A stretch of 49,229 nt of DNA from Alphaproteobacteria bacterium (GTDB taxonomy: Bacteria; Pseudomonadota; Alphaproteobacteria; Micavibrionales; Micavibrionaceae). The notes beneath the pieces were generated by a model. It made no database searches. It had not been told where the DNA came from and saw only the letters and a list, made by a program, of their open reading frames with translations. The position numbers were made by a program, and so were the translations under genes. Shown piece after piece: positions 34,506 to 42,740 of this stretch. The first letter of the stretch is position 1. Every line of letters starts with the position of its first letter. The stretch lies in NCBI GenBank assembly GCA_020442425.1, contig JAGRKB010000015.1:1-49229 (forward strand), in the 5' to 3' direction.

Positions 34506-35249
34506 ATGACAACAATTTCAGGTGAAGGTATTTTCATCCTACAATTTCCAACAACCCCGGACGAAGCCCCTAAAGCTCTATGCGAAATCCCCCCTCTTCC
34601 TGCGGCCTCTATAGGATCAACTATCTATGATCTCAGAGAACTAGGCAGTGATTTATCCAATCCAAAGCCAGTCAGTAGCAAGACAGAAGAAGGTATTGGA
34701 AATATTTTAAACTGGTTAATCGCAGGAGCTAGAAATATAGGGTCAACGTCAAACGGCACTAGATATGGACCCTTCTTCCGAGAGTCTCTAGGAAAACAAG
34801 AGATTATACAAATGTTAGAAAAATTGGAAATTGTCAGAGTAACACCCTCACTGGATTTAGCTCCATCAACCATTTCACCGCCACCATTTTATGTAGGGGC
34901 AGAAAATACAGTGTATGTCCTCTCACCCAAGGATGACACTTCCACAGATACATTGAAAACCCTAGAGCAAGGAATTTCAAACAACGGGCATAGGAACTGC
35001 TTTCCTTTAAAGGAGTTCAATATGGCAAGCCTCTCACCACAAACCCTATCACGCGTCCCTTGTTTTCATTCTCATGGCCAAGGCCAAGATTGGCTTGACC
35101 ATCTAATAACGGATGTAAATGGCCTTGAAACCGATCTTTCCTATATGAGTTCCTCAGGAATTCCTATGGGCATGACAAAAGCAGACTATCTCGAAATACT
35201 AAGAAACCTGCACCCGCGCCCAGTTATTTTTACCGCCAGACTAGGCTAA
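34506..35249 (+). CDS. hypothetical protein, 247 aa
   Basis: I do not recognise this protein. It appears cytosolic, with no signal peptide. It contains a Pro-rich loop (APSTISPPPFYVGAENTVYVLSP) and a helix GKQEIIQMLEKLEIVRVTPSL. GTGAGGCC precedes the ATG. It is convergent with the Mth938-like gene, 8 bp apart, and follows the sodB terminator. With sodB it breaks the usual link between secF-Mth938 and the synthase-like gene. Confidence 0.72.
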   Translation: MTTISGEGIFILQFPTTPDEAPKALCEIPPLPAASIGSTIYDLRELGSDLSNPKPVSSKTEEGIGNILNWLIAGARNIGSTSNGTRYGPFFRESLGKQEIIQMLEKLEIVRVTPSLDLAPSTISPPPFYVGAENTVYVLSPKDDTSTDTLKTLEQGISNNGHRNCFPLKEFNMASLSPQTLSRVPCFHSHGQGQDWLDHLITDVNGLETDLSYMSSSGIPMGMTKADYLEILRNLHPRPVIFTARLG

Positions 35250-35257
35250 AAATAGTA

Positions 35258-35623
35258 TTATAAAACAGGAATCAACGCCGCAGCGACTCTGCGGCCTTCG
35301 CTTGTAAGGACATTATAGGTACGACACGCCGCAGGCGTGTCCATGACATCAACAGTAAACCCAAAACCCTGAAATTTGGCACGCTGCGCAGGTGGTAAAA
35401 CAGAAAAACTCGCACCCGCCCCGATCAACAAAACATCAATATGCCCATCCAAACTTTTGATCTGTGCATTAATGTCATCAAAAGAAGAGACACACCATTC
35501 CTCAGCCTGCTCACCGTGTATCAAGACAGGGCCGTCAAAAACCTGACCGTTAATACGAAATTGTCCGGTCTTATAGGACTGGATCAATTTCAAATTGGAT
35601 GAAACAAGCGGTGTAATATCCAT
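35258..35623 (-). CDS. Mth938-like domain protein (NDUFAF3 family)
   Basis: The 121-aa protein matches the Mth938/DUF498 family, related to mitochondrial NDUFAF3: INGQVFDGPVLIHGEQAEEWCV, then DVLLIGAGASFSVLPPAQRAKFQGFGFTVDVMDTPAACRTYNVLTSEGRRVAAALIPV. Members are linked with complex I assembly and membrane protein genes. The gene follows secF by 17 bases, the common alphaproteobacterial arrangement. Confidence 0.93.
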   Translation of the reverse strand: MDITPLVSSNLKLIQSYKTGQFRINGQVFDGPVLIHGEQAEEWCVSSFDDINAQIKSLDGHIDVLLIGAGASFSVLPPAQRAKFQGFGFTVDVMDTPAACRTYNVLTSEGRRVAAALIPVL

Positions 35624-35640
35624 GACAAAACCCGGACTGA

Positions 35641-36612
35641 CTAAGCGGTCACACCCTCTTCGTTATTATCTCCATCAGAAGCATCGGCATCCCCGCGTTT
35701 GAAAGCATCATCAAATTTGAAATACAACAAAGAAGAGGACGCAACATAAATCGAAGAATACGTACCGATAAGAATACCGAAGATCATCGCGTTCACAAAA
35801 TCACGAATGACTTCACCGCCAAAAACCCAAAGAGCAATCAAAGACAGTAAAGTCGTAAAGGATGTATTCAACGTCCGCGCCATCGTCTGGTTTACAGACA
35901 TATTAATGACATCTTTCATCGGCATCTTTTTGAACTTGCGCATATTCTCACGAATACGGTCAAAAACAATCACCGTATCATTGGTAGAATATCCGGCCAC
36001 CAACAACACCGCCGCGAGAGTCCCCAAATCAAAATTCATCCAGAGCAAAGAGAACAATCCGACAACAGTCACTGTATCGTGAACCAGCGTAATAATAGCC
36101 GCGACACCGAATTGCCATTCAAAGCGATACCAGATATAGCTCAAAATAGCAGCAATCGTCAGAAGGAATGCCCAAAAACCGGACTTCTTAAGCTCTTCTC
36201 CGACCTGCGGCCCGACATACTCGCTACGGCGATATTCGATACTGGCTTCCTGCCCCGTATAAGAAGAATCAAGCTTGTCCTTGATAGACTGAATAGCAAC
36301 TTTTTGAGCATCCTCCCCGCCTTTTTGTTCAGGCACACGGATCATAATATCCTGAGGAGTACCAAATTCCTGAATAGAGATATTCCCCAACCCAAGGCCA
36401 TTCAAATCGGAACGCATCTTTCCCAGATCAGGAACATCCGGAGTTTGAATCTCCATCATTATCCCACCCGAAAAATCAATTCCGAAATTCAATCCCTTGG
36501 TCGCAAGCAACCCGATAGATCCAAAGACCATAACGGCAGTAATGAAAAACGCCAAATATCGCCCTTTGACGAAATCAATGTTCATAGTATCTGCAAACTG
36601 GAACAAACGCAT
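35641..36612 (-). CDS. secF: protein translocase subunit SecF
   Basis: SecF works with SecD to use the proton gradient in late steps of Sec export. From ATG 36612, with AAGGA upstream, the protein is 323 aa with six predicted membrane helices. It has GIDFSGG near the first periplasmic loop, and VAGYSTNDTVIVFDRIREN in the conserved transmembrane region. The frame extends upstream to 36669, overlapping secD, which I consider non-native. It ends with an acidic tail. Confidence 0.95.
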   Translation of the reverse strand: MRLFQFADTMNIDFVKGRYLAFFITAVMVFGSIGLLATKGLNFGIDFSGGIMMEIQTPDVPDLGKMRSDLNGLGLGNISIQEFGTPQDIMIRVPEQKGGEDAQKVAIQSIKDKLDSSYTGQEASIEYRRSEYVGPQVGEELKKSGFWAFLLTIAAILSYIWYRFEWQFGVAAIITLVHDTVTVVGLFSLLWMNFDLGTLAAVLLVAGYSTNDTVIVFDRIRENMRKFKKMPMKDVINMSVNQTMARTLNTSFTTLLSLIALWVFGGEVIRDFVNAMIFGILIGTYSSIYVASSSLLYFKFDDAFKRGDADASDGDNNEEGVTA

Positions 36613-36637
36613 AATAACGATTCCTTTTTTATTTTTA

Positions 36638-38182
36638 TTATACAGGCAAAGCCTTTGGCTTTTTAACACGCATCCAAATAACCAACATCAAACGGGTCAG
36701 CATAATCGCCGAGAACAAGGATGTCGCAATCCCGATAGACATAGTGACCGCAAACCCTTTGATAGGCCCCGTTCCGACAGCATACAAAACAATACCCGCA
36801 ATCAAGGTTGTCAGGTTCGAGTCAATAATGGACGCCATCGCCTTTGAATATCCGGTATCCATAGAAGACAGGATCGAACGCCCGTTGCGAATTTCCTCAC
36901 GAATACGCTCGAAAATCAGAACATTGGCATCAACCGCCATCCCCATCGTCAAAACAATACCCGCAATCCCCGGCAAAGTCAGAGTAGCCTGCAACATTGA
37001 CAGCAAAGCAATGATCAAGAACATATTCACAAACAAAGCAATGCTCGCAAACACACCAAACAAACGATACGACACACACATAAAAGCAATGATCAACAAG
37101 AAAGCCACCATCGTTGCAATCTTTCCGGCCTCGACAGAGTCACGTCCCAAAGACGGCCCGACAGTACGCTCTTCAACAATCGTCAAAGTCGTTGGCAACG
37201 CGCCGGCGCGAAGCAACAACGCAAGGTCTGAAGCTTCTTGAACCGTAAAGTTACCGGTAATAACGGCACTGCCGCCACAAATAGGCTCGTTAATACGCGG
37301 CGCCGTAATGATCTCGCCATCAAGAACAACCGCAAACGGTCTGTTCACATTATCGCGCGTCACATCACAAAACTTTTTTGCTCCTACGGAATTCAATCGG
37401 AAAGAGACAATCGGCGCCCCATCCTGAAAAGTAGGATTAGCCGTCACCAACATTTCACCGGTCAACAATGGACGGCGATTAATCGGCAAACGATCATTCG
37501 GATCTTCTCGCATAGGAAGACTGGTTACATTCAACCCTTCCCCAGAAGAACTCACCAAATGAAAGCTCAACTGCGCCGTTTGATTCAAAAGATCTTTAAC
37601 ACGTTCGGGATTTTCCATGCCCGGAAGTTGAACCAAAACACGATCATCTCCCTGACGCTGAATAATCGGTTCTTTCGTACCCGTTCCGTTCACGCGACGG
37701 CTAACAACCTCAATCGACTGAGATATTGTTTTATCGGTAATATCCTTCAAACCGGCTTCATCAAAATAAGCATAGACCTCAAGCCCTTCAGCATCGATAA
37801 CCAACCCATCATCAGCTTGACGGAAAATCTTGCGCAAAGCAGAGACATCATCCTCGGATTTAAGAGTAACGCGAACACCAACTTTATCCGTATCAATTTT
37901 GGAATAAGACAGCTCATCAGATTTCATATTCCGACGTGTAAATTGCTCAACATCATCAATGCGTTTTTTCACAACGCTAACAATATCGGCCTGAAGCAAT
38001 AAATGAGCTCCGCCCTGCAAATCCAGCCCCAATGAAACAGATTTGGAAGGCATCCAGCTTGGCAAACTTTGAGACCATTGCTCGCGCGTTTGCTCGGAAA
38101 CAAAATTGGGAAGCGTATAAGCAAAGGAAAGGATCACGGTCACAACAACCAAAATCCGTTTCCAAAGTGGAATAAACATCAT
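36638..38182 (-). CDS. secD: protein translocase subunit SecD
   Basis: The 514-aa protein has an N-terminal membrane helix (WKRILVVVTVILSFAYTLPNFV), the GLDLQGGAHLLL motif, a large periplasmic domain with ERVKDLLNQTAQLSFHLV, and five C-terminal helices with GMAVDANVLIFERIREE. It lies 9 bases after yajC and before secF in one operon. Confidence 0.96.
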   Translation of the reverse strand: MMFIPLWKRILVVVTVILSFAYTLPNFVSEQTREQWSQSLPSWMPSKSVSLGLDLQGGAHLLLQADIVSVVKKRIDDVEQFTRRNMKSDELSYSKIDTDKVGVRVTLKSEDDVSALRKIFRQADDGLVIDAEGLEVYAYFDEAGLKDITDKTISQSIEVVSRRVNGTGTKEPIIQRQGDDRVLVQLPGMENPERVKDLLNQTAQLSFHLVSSSGEGLNVTSLPMREDPNDRLPINRRPLLTGEMLVTANPTFQDGAPIVSFRLNSVGAKKFCDVTRDNVNRPFAVVLDGEIITAPRINEPICGGSAVITGNFTVQEASDLALLLRAGALPTTLTIVEERTVGPSLGRDSVEAGKIATMVAFLLIIAFMCVSYRLFGVFASIALFVNMFLIIALLSMLQATLTLPGIAGIVLTMGMAVDANVLIFERIREEIRNGRSILSSMDTGYSKAMASIIDSNLTTLIAGIVLYAVGTGPIKGFAVTMSIGIATSLFSAIMLTRLMLVIWMRVKKPKALPV

Positions 38183-38191
38183 TTTGCAGCA

Positions 38192-38608
38192 TTACCTTTT
38201 TTTATTTTTACGATCATCATTCGCAGCAGCAGCAGGAACATTATCCTCATACCGTCCGACGATATAAGAACGCATCAAAGTTAGCTTGATGCCATTCCCG
38301 ACATCGACACAAACTTCGTGATCGGAAATGACTTGATCTATGGTTCCGACCAAACCACCCTGCGTCAAAATTTTGGTGCCCTTACCTAAACCACCAAGCA
38401 TTTCGGCATGAGCTTTAAATCTCTTTTGCTGAGGGCGTATCATTAATAAGTAGAACAAGACACCCAAAATCATAATCATGCCGATATTCATCATAACAGC
38501 TTCTCCCTCAGACGGCGGGGTAACCGCAGGAGCACCGGCGACGTCTCCGGATGCTTGCGTCTGGGCAATAGTCTCGTCAGCTGCAAAAGCAGATGTAATA
38601 AAATCCAT
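38192..38608 (-). CDS. yajC: preprotein translocase subunit YajC
   Basis: YajC joins the SecDF accessory complex. From ATG 38608 (GAGGAT just upstream) it is 138 aa. It has one membrane helix, IGMIMILGVLFYLLMIRPQQKRFKAH, then the conserved GTKILTQGGLVGTI and VCVDVGNGIKLTLMRSYI. The start at 38623 would bury the ribosome-binding site in the coding region. It is first in the yajC-secD-secF operon. Confidence 0.95.
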   Translation of the reverse strand: MDFITSAFAADETIAQTQASGDVAGAPAVTPPSEGEAVMMNIGMIMILGVLFYLLMIRPQQKRFKAHAEMLGGLGKGTKILTQGGLVGTIDQVISDHEVCVDVGNGIKLTLMRSYIVGRYEDNVPAAAANDDRKNKKR

Positions 38609-38722
38609 AAAAATCCTCATCAATTCGGTAAAATTGGAAACAGGCAGACTATAGTTGGCTATATGAGAATAACAAGAGATTATTCACGAAAACATTGGGT
38701 TATCCTTTAATCTTTCGCGTGT

Positions 38723-38728
38723 TATACT
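38723..38728 (+). promoter_or_regulatory. candidate -10 box for the secreted orphan gene
   Basis: TATACT at 38723-38728 lies 45 bases before the ATG at 38773; 17 bases upstream is only the weak TTATCC. Confidence 0.3.
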
Positions 38729-38772
38729 ATATATAGTCATTATGCATGATAGATCAGGGTTAAGGTAAGAGT

Positions 38773-39693
38773 ATGAAATTTAGGTCATTTTGCACTTTCG
38801 GGCTACTAACAGCATGTTTATTGACTTCTTCTATTATTCTAACGAACGAGAAAGAGGCTCAAGCTCAAGACGCGACAACCCTCCAAAGCAAGTTTATTAT
38901 GACAACGGACATTAGTCTGTTCGGAAACTACCTGACATACAATGCTGAAAACAAAAGCTACGATTTGGAAGTCAAATGGCCCATTGAAAACCATCATCAA
39001 TGGAACAAACTGAAATATTATCTGGATCATCTCCCCCAAAACCAAGATCTTCATAACCCTCTGATTGACAGAAACAAGGAAGTTATCATTTTCATCGAGA
39101 ACAATCCGGATCAAATTTCAGGTGAAGACATGTACTTCTCGGAAAACGGTTCAATTTTGCGCGTAAAACGCACCCCTCAAGATGTAATTTATTCCGGAGC
39201 CGATGATTTTTATAAATTTCTAAAAAACCAAATGGAAGAAAACGGACAAACATATTCGGCCACAAAGAAAGATATAAATATTAATGCGCCGGGTCTAGTT
39301 ATCATATTTCGAGGCAACACGACCCTAACCAACCCTAGCTGGATTGTAACAGACAAAGACGGTTTAAAAGTTTATCTAACAAGAATGTTTGATATCATGA
39401 ACAAGGAAGAAAATATTCACACAGGACTCATTACATCAACAGACATAGAAGAAACATTTGATCGATTGAACACATTTATGATCTATACAAACATTAAAGG
39501 CATGGAAACAAAGCTGATAAGCGTCAATGAGTATGGACGCCTACGGTCTACAAAAATAAAACTGGAAGGTATAAGCTATAAGGACGATAGAAACTTTTTC
39601 TCGGTCGTAAAAAGACAAGCTCTAGACGAACTATCTCAAAAACAAAGCGATATCCAGACCAGAGAAAATATCGACAAACAAAACGATTTTTAG
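38773..39693 (+). CDS. secreted hypothetical protein, 306 aa
   Basis: I do not recognise this protein. It has a signal peptide (FRSFCTFGLLTACLLTSSIILTNEKEAQAQ, cleavage after AQA likely). The mature part is polar and Asn/Lys-rich with alternating strands and helices and an aspartate/lysine-rich end. AAGGTAAG precedes the ATG. It lies between yajC and the LysM gene, in the opposite direction to the conserved cluster, so it is probably a later insertion. A periplasmic role is inferred from export only. Confidence 0.75.
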   Translation: MKFRSFCTFGLLTACLLTSSIILTNEKEAQAQDATTLQSKFIMTTDISLFGNYLTYNAENKSYDLEVKWPIENHHQWNKLKYYLDHLPQNQDLHNPLIDRNKEVIIFIENNPDQISGEDMYFSENGSILRVKRTPQDVIYSGADDFYKFLKNQMEENGQTYSATKKDININAPGLVIIFRGNTTLTNPSWIVTDKDGLKVYLTRMFDIMNKEENIHTGLITSTDIEETFDRLNTFMIYTNIKGMETKLISVNEYGRLRSTKIKLEGISYKDDRNFFSVVKRQALDELSQKQSDIQTRENIDKQNDF

Positions 39694-39696
39694 AAC

Positions 39697-39720
39697 AAAA
39701 ACGATCTGTAGTCGTTTTTA
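39697..39720 (+). terminator. rho-independent terminator
   Basis: AAAAACGA (39697-39704) pairs with TCGTTTTT (39712-39719) over a 7-base loop, just after the stop codon at 39693. Confidence 0.7.
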
Positions 39721-39722
39721 TT

Positions 39723-39841
39723 AAGGATAGGACACTGATCGAGAATGACCGGCTTTTTCAAAAACCGACGACAACGTACATAGCAGTACTTTGAGGAGGT
39801 TTTTTAAAAAACGGCTTCATTCGCAGATGTGTTCTATTCTT
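39723..39841. repeat. long imperfect palindromic element, about 119 bp
   Basis: The ends AAGGATAGGACAC (39723-39735) and GTGTTCTATTCTT (39829-39841) are inverted with 11 of 13 matches. Inner arms around CAAAAACC and GGTTTTTT also pair, and the centre has CAACGTAC with GTACTTTG. It fills the gap between convergent genes. A long hairpin RNA, MITE-like remnant or REP-type element are possible. Confidence 0.65.
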
Positions 39842-40904
39842 AAGAAGAATGACTATAAATCATCATTGACGGATTCAATGCTTTCTTTCCCTTACGAATT
39901 TCAAAGTGAAGCTGAGGGCTATCAACATAGCCGGTAGTACCAACTGTACCAAGGCTTTGCCCACGCTTCAAAACATCACCTTTTTTGACCAGCATTTTGT
40001 CAAGATGAGCGTAAGCCGTCACATATCCCCCGCTATGACGCACAAGAATAAGATTTCCATACCCTTCAATCTCACTTCCAGAATAAACGACCGAACCGTT
40101 TTCAGCCGCCCGAACAGCCGTACCCTTCGGCGCCTTGATATTGATCCCGTCATTATGCAGCCCATCTTTTTTGGGGCCATAAGATGACACAATTTTACCC
40201 GATACAGGTTGTAAAAACCCGCTTCCGCTTCGCGCAGGCGGTCTTGTGCTGGCCAGAACTTTAGGAGAAGGCTTAGGAACATTCGTTTCTACTCCACCGC
40301 CATATTTAGTCCCTCCTTTAGAAGGAGAAGACGAAAGCTTTTCCGATTGCACAGGCTCAACTCTGGCAACACTCACGCCGCTAGAACTTTTGGCCTGCGA
40401 AATCGATTTCCTCTCTGCCACATTTTGTTCAGGTCTCCGACCGGGCAATCTCAATTGCTGTCCCGACGAAATGGTATAAGGACTACGGAGACGGTTCAAA
40501 GATGCCAGTTGGGTTGTCGTGGTATCAAAAATTCTGGAGACCCTATAAAGAGTATCCCCTGTCTGCACAGTGTAAGTGCGCGGCTTAGGAATACGAACGC
40601 GCGTTCCGGCTTGAATATTATAGGGAGGCCTCAAATTATTCAGATCAAGAAGATCACGCAACTCCACACGATAAGATTGGGAAATCCCGTATAAAGTTTC
40701 TCCGGATTGAATGGTATGAACACCAAAATCTTTACGATGAACAGATTCACCATAATGATGAACAGCAACACCGCCGCCCGACTGGGTGCACGATAATAAA
40801 AATAAAGTATTCGATAAAACAACAAAAAATCCAAGGCAATTTCCTATCAATTTTAACCGCAGAAAACCTTGGTGTCTTGGTGTCTTGGTGGTTAAAAAAG
40901 CCAT
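39840..40904 (-). CDS. LysM/LytM envelope lipoprotein (NlpD/DipM-like)
   Basis: The 354-aa protein has a lipobox LLSC after a hydrophobic segment, two LysM domains (HTIQSGETLYGIS and YTVQTGDTLYRVS), a low-complexity linker and a C-terminal M23/LytM domain. The metalloprotease ligands are altered: the HxxxD site reads HNDGIN, and HxH reads QLH. It is therefore probably non-catalytic, activating murein amidases as NlpD/EnvC do. The first 18 residues (LTTKTPRHQGFLRLK) come from an 8-bp tandem repeat, so the native start may be inside. It follows pcm by 1 base. Confidence 0.88.
   Translation of the reverse strand: MAFLTTKTPRHQGFLRLKLIGNCLGFFVVLSNTLFLLSCTQSGGGVAVHHYGESVHRKDFGVHTIQSGETLYGISQSYRVELRDLLDLNNLRPPYNIQAGTRVRIPKPRTYTVQTGDTLYRVSRIFDTTTTQLASLNRLRSPYTISSGQQLRLPGRRPEQNVAERKSISQAKSSSGVSVARVEPVQSEKLSSSPSKGGTKYGGGVETNVPKPSPKVLASTRPPARSGSGFLQPVSGKIVSSYGPKKDGLHNDGINIKAPKGTAVRAAENGSVVYSGSEIEGYGNLILVRHSGGYVTAYAHLDKMLVKKGDVLKRGQSLGTVGTTGYVDSPQLHFEIRKGKKALNPSMMIYSHSS
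40311..40327. repeat. short palindrome in the LysM/LytM linker
   Basis: CTCCTT and AAGGAG face each other at 40312-40327 and encode SPSKGG within the linker. It may be a worn copy of the in-frame repeat family. Confidence 0.4.
40868..40891. repeat. tandem 8-bp repeat coding for 'KTPRHQ'
   Basis: CTTGGTGT at 40868 and 40876 and CTTGGTGG at 40884 are three tandem octamers. On the minus strand they encode TTKTPRHQG at the N-terminus of the LysM/LytM protein. This peptide is known from dispersed repeats in many bacteria. Confidence 0.7.
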
Positions 40905-40905
40905 A

Positions 40906-41601
40906 TCACGCCGTCAGCTCCTCTAGGTCTTCTTGTGTATAGGAATTGTTCCGTGGAACATCCGGTAATAATGGCACAAAACGCACAGGTAATAAATTCT
41001 GAACTCCGAAAACTTCTTCGGATTCTTTTTTATAAAGCTTCAAATTCTGTGTCTGCCCTTGCGCACCCACAGGAATAATCATCATCCCGCCGATCTTGAG
41101 CTGCGCAAGCAACGCAACAGGAGGCTCACCCTCACAAGACGCCGTCACAATAATACGATCAAATGTCTGCCCGCCTTGTTGGGTCGCGGGCCAGCCTTTC
41201 ATCCCGTCCCCAGCCAAGGTCGTAATATTGCGCAACTTCAAGTCATTGAAACGCTGCTCGGCAATTTCGAGCAACGGCTTGTGACGCTCGATGGTATAAA
41301 CGCGGCGTGAGAGCTGCGCCAGCACTGCCGCTTGATACCCAGACCCCGTCCCGATCTCAAGCACAGTATGCGTTTTCTCGATTTGCAATTTGTCAGTCAT
41401 ATAGGCGACGATATAGGGCTGGGAGATTGTTTGACCCAACCCGATAGGCACAGCCTGATCTTCATAGGCATGATCTTGGAAATGCGGCGGAATAAAGAAA
41501 TCGCGCGGCGTACGCTCCATCGCACTGAGCACTTCAGTGTTGGTAATGCCTGCTTGGCGCAAGCCGATAATTAATCGGATAATAGAAGAGTCAGGTGTCA
41601 T
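40906..41601 (-). CDS. pcm: protein-L-isoaspartate O-methyltransferase
   Basis: Pcm repairs isoaspartyl residues using S-adenosylmethionine. The 231-aa protein has FIPPHFQDHAYEDQAVPIGLGQTISQPYIVAYMTD, the SAM motif VLEIGTGSGYQAAVLAQL, and FDRIIVTASCEGEPPVALLAQLKIGGMMIIPVG. It starts 3 bases after surE and precedes the LysM/LytM gene, the standard order. Confidence 0.96.
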   Translation of the reverse strand: MTPDSSIIRLIIGLRQAGITNTEVLSAMERTPRDFFIPPHFQDHAYEDQAVPIGLGQTISQPYIVAYMTDKLQIEKTHTVLEIGTGSGYQAAVLAQLSRRVYTIERHKPLLEIAEQRFNDLKLRNITTLAGDGMKGWPATQQGGQTFDRIIVTASCEGEPPVALLAQLKIGGMMIIPVGAQGQTQNLKLYKKESEEVFGVQNLLPVRFVPLLPDVPRNNSYTQEDLEELTA

Positions 41602-41604
41602 TAC

Positions 41605-42387
41605 CTAAACAGCCTCCATCATCTTTTTCAAGCTTGAATGGCAGGTCCAATTGGTCATTATGGGAGTAATGGTAACGCCTCCCCGATGCAAAACAGTAAC
41701 ATCATCCTCTTGATCAAAAGGAGCAGGGAACGATAATACAGTCTCTGCGACCCAACTTCCTACTTGATTTTCTACAACTTTAAAATCCCCAATGATACTC
41801 GATCGTTGAGCGGGAACCCATGAAATCCCTTTAACAGACAGAGTGTCTTTTCTCGGAAAATTGACATTCAGAACGGAATGATGATCCCATGTTTTTGACA
41901 AAACATCATCCATAATTTTTCCCAAATATGCGCGCGCGACATCAAACTCGATACTTCGATCAGGATTGCGCAACTGAGAGAAAGCGATAGCAGGAACACC
42001 ATGTAACCCCGCCTCAAAAGCCGCGCCAAACGTTCCGGAATAAGTAATAGAGTTTCCTGCATTATCTCCATGATTAATACCGCTCAAAACCAAATCTGGC
42101 CTTTGATCTTTCATAACATGATGAAGTCCGAACAAAGTACAATCTGTAGGAGTGCCGTCAACCGCATAACGATGATCACCACAACTCTTGACTGAGAATG
42201 TCTGCCGAAAAGTAATAGACCGTGACTGCGCGGAACGCTCATGCATCGGAGCAACAACGAACACGTCCCCGAAAGTTTTCCGAGCAAACTCTTCCAATAC
42301 AGCCAAACCTTCTGCCTCAATCCCGTCATCATTGACAAGAAGAACGCGAAAGCTGGAAATAGGTTTATCAGATAACTTGATATTCAT
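41605..42387 (-). CDS. surE: 5'-nucleotidase SurE
   Basis: SurE is a metal-dependent survival nucleotidase. From the ATG at 42387 it is 260 aa with the active-site start VLLVNDDGIEAEGL, APMHERSAQSRSIT, DGTPTDC and LSGINHGDNAGNSITYSGTFGAA. The frame extends upstream to 42423 without family support. It lies upstream of pcm. Its usual neighbour serS is separated from it by a PemK-like remnant. Confidence 0.95.
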   Translation of the reverse strand: MNIKLSDKPISSFRVLLVNDDGIEAEGLAVLEEFARKTFGDVFVVAPMHERSAQSRSITFRQTFSVKSCGDHRYAVDGTPTDCTLFGLHHVMKDQRPDLVLSGINHGDNAGNSITYSGTFGAAFEAGLHGVPAIAFSQLRNPDRSIEFDVARAYLGKIMDDVLSKTWDHHSVLNVNFPRKDTLSVKGISWVPAQRSSIIGDFKVVENQVGSWVAETVLSFPAPFDQEDDVTVLHRGGVTITPIMTNWTCHSSLKKMMEAV

Positions 42388-42461
42388 AAAAACACATATT
42401 TCCCTTGCAAAAACAACCCGCACAGCCTATAATATACTTAGAAATTGGCAATAGCCACAAT

Positions 42462-42737
42462 TCAGCCCCCGCGAGGGGGTTGAGTACTTTCTAGAATAGA
42501 ATAAATCGCACTTTTTATATCTTCAAAATGATGTACTGGCATTTGTCCCATCTTATCTGACAATCGACGGCTATCAAAAACCCGCATTTGGCCTAGCATC
42601 ACGCATTGATCTTTATCTTTAAAATGAATTGGAAAATAATATGGGTTATCTTTAATCTGCGTAGTAAGAGGAACTCCCCAAAAAATAAGAACAGTTTTCA
42701 CTGAATGCCAACCAATAAAGTCCTTAGTGTAACTCAT
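42462..42737 (-). pseudogene. PemK/MazF-type toxin fragment, N-terminus missing
   Basis: The 91-aa frame matches the C-terminal two thirds of PemK/MazF-family proteins: WGVPLTTQIKDNPYYFPI, the CVMLGQMRVFDSRRLSDKMGQM motif and a final helix with KSAIYSILE. The N-terminal strands with the usual 'RPVLIL' segment are missing or distorted (KDFIGWHSVKTVLIF). No antitoxin gene is next to it. It starts 3 bases after serS and is likely a decayed toxin; a still-functional variant cannot be excluded. Confidence 0.65.
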
Positions 42738-42740
42738 GCC

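Noticed and set aside
37238..38002. 254-aa plus-strand ORF
   Set aside because: Antisense to secD, rich in Arg, Asn and Ile as expected for a shadow, with no recognisable motif.
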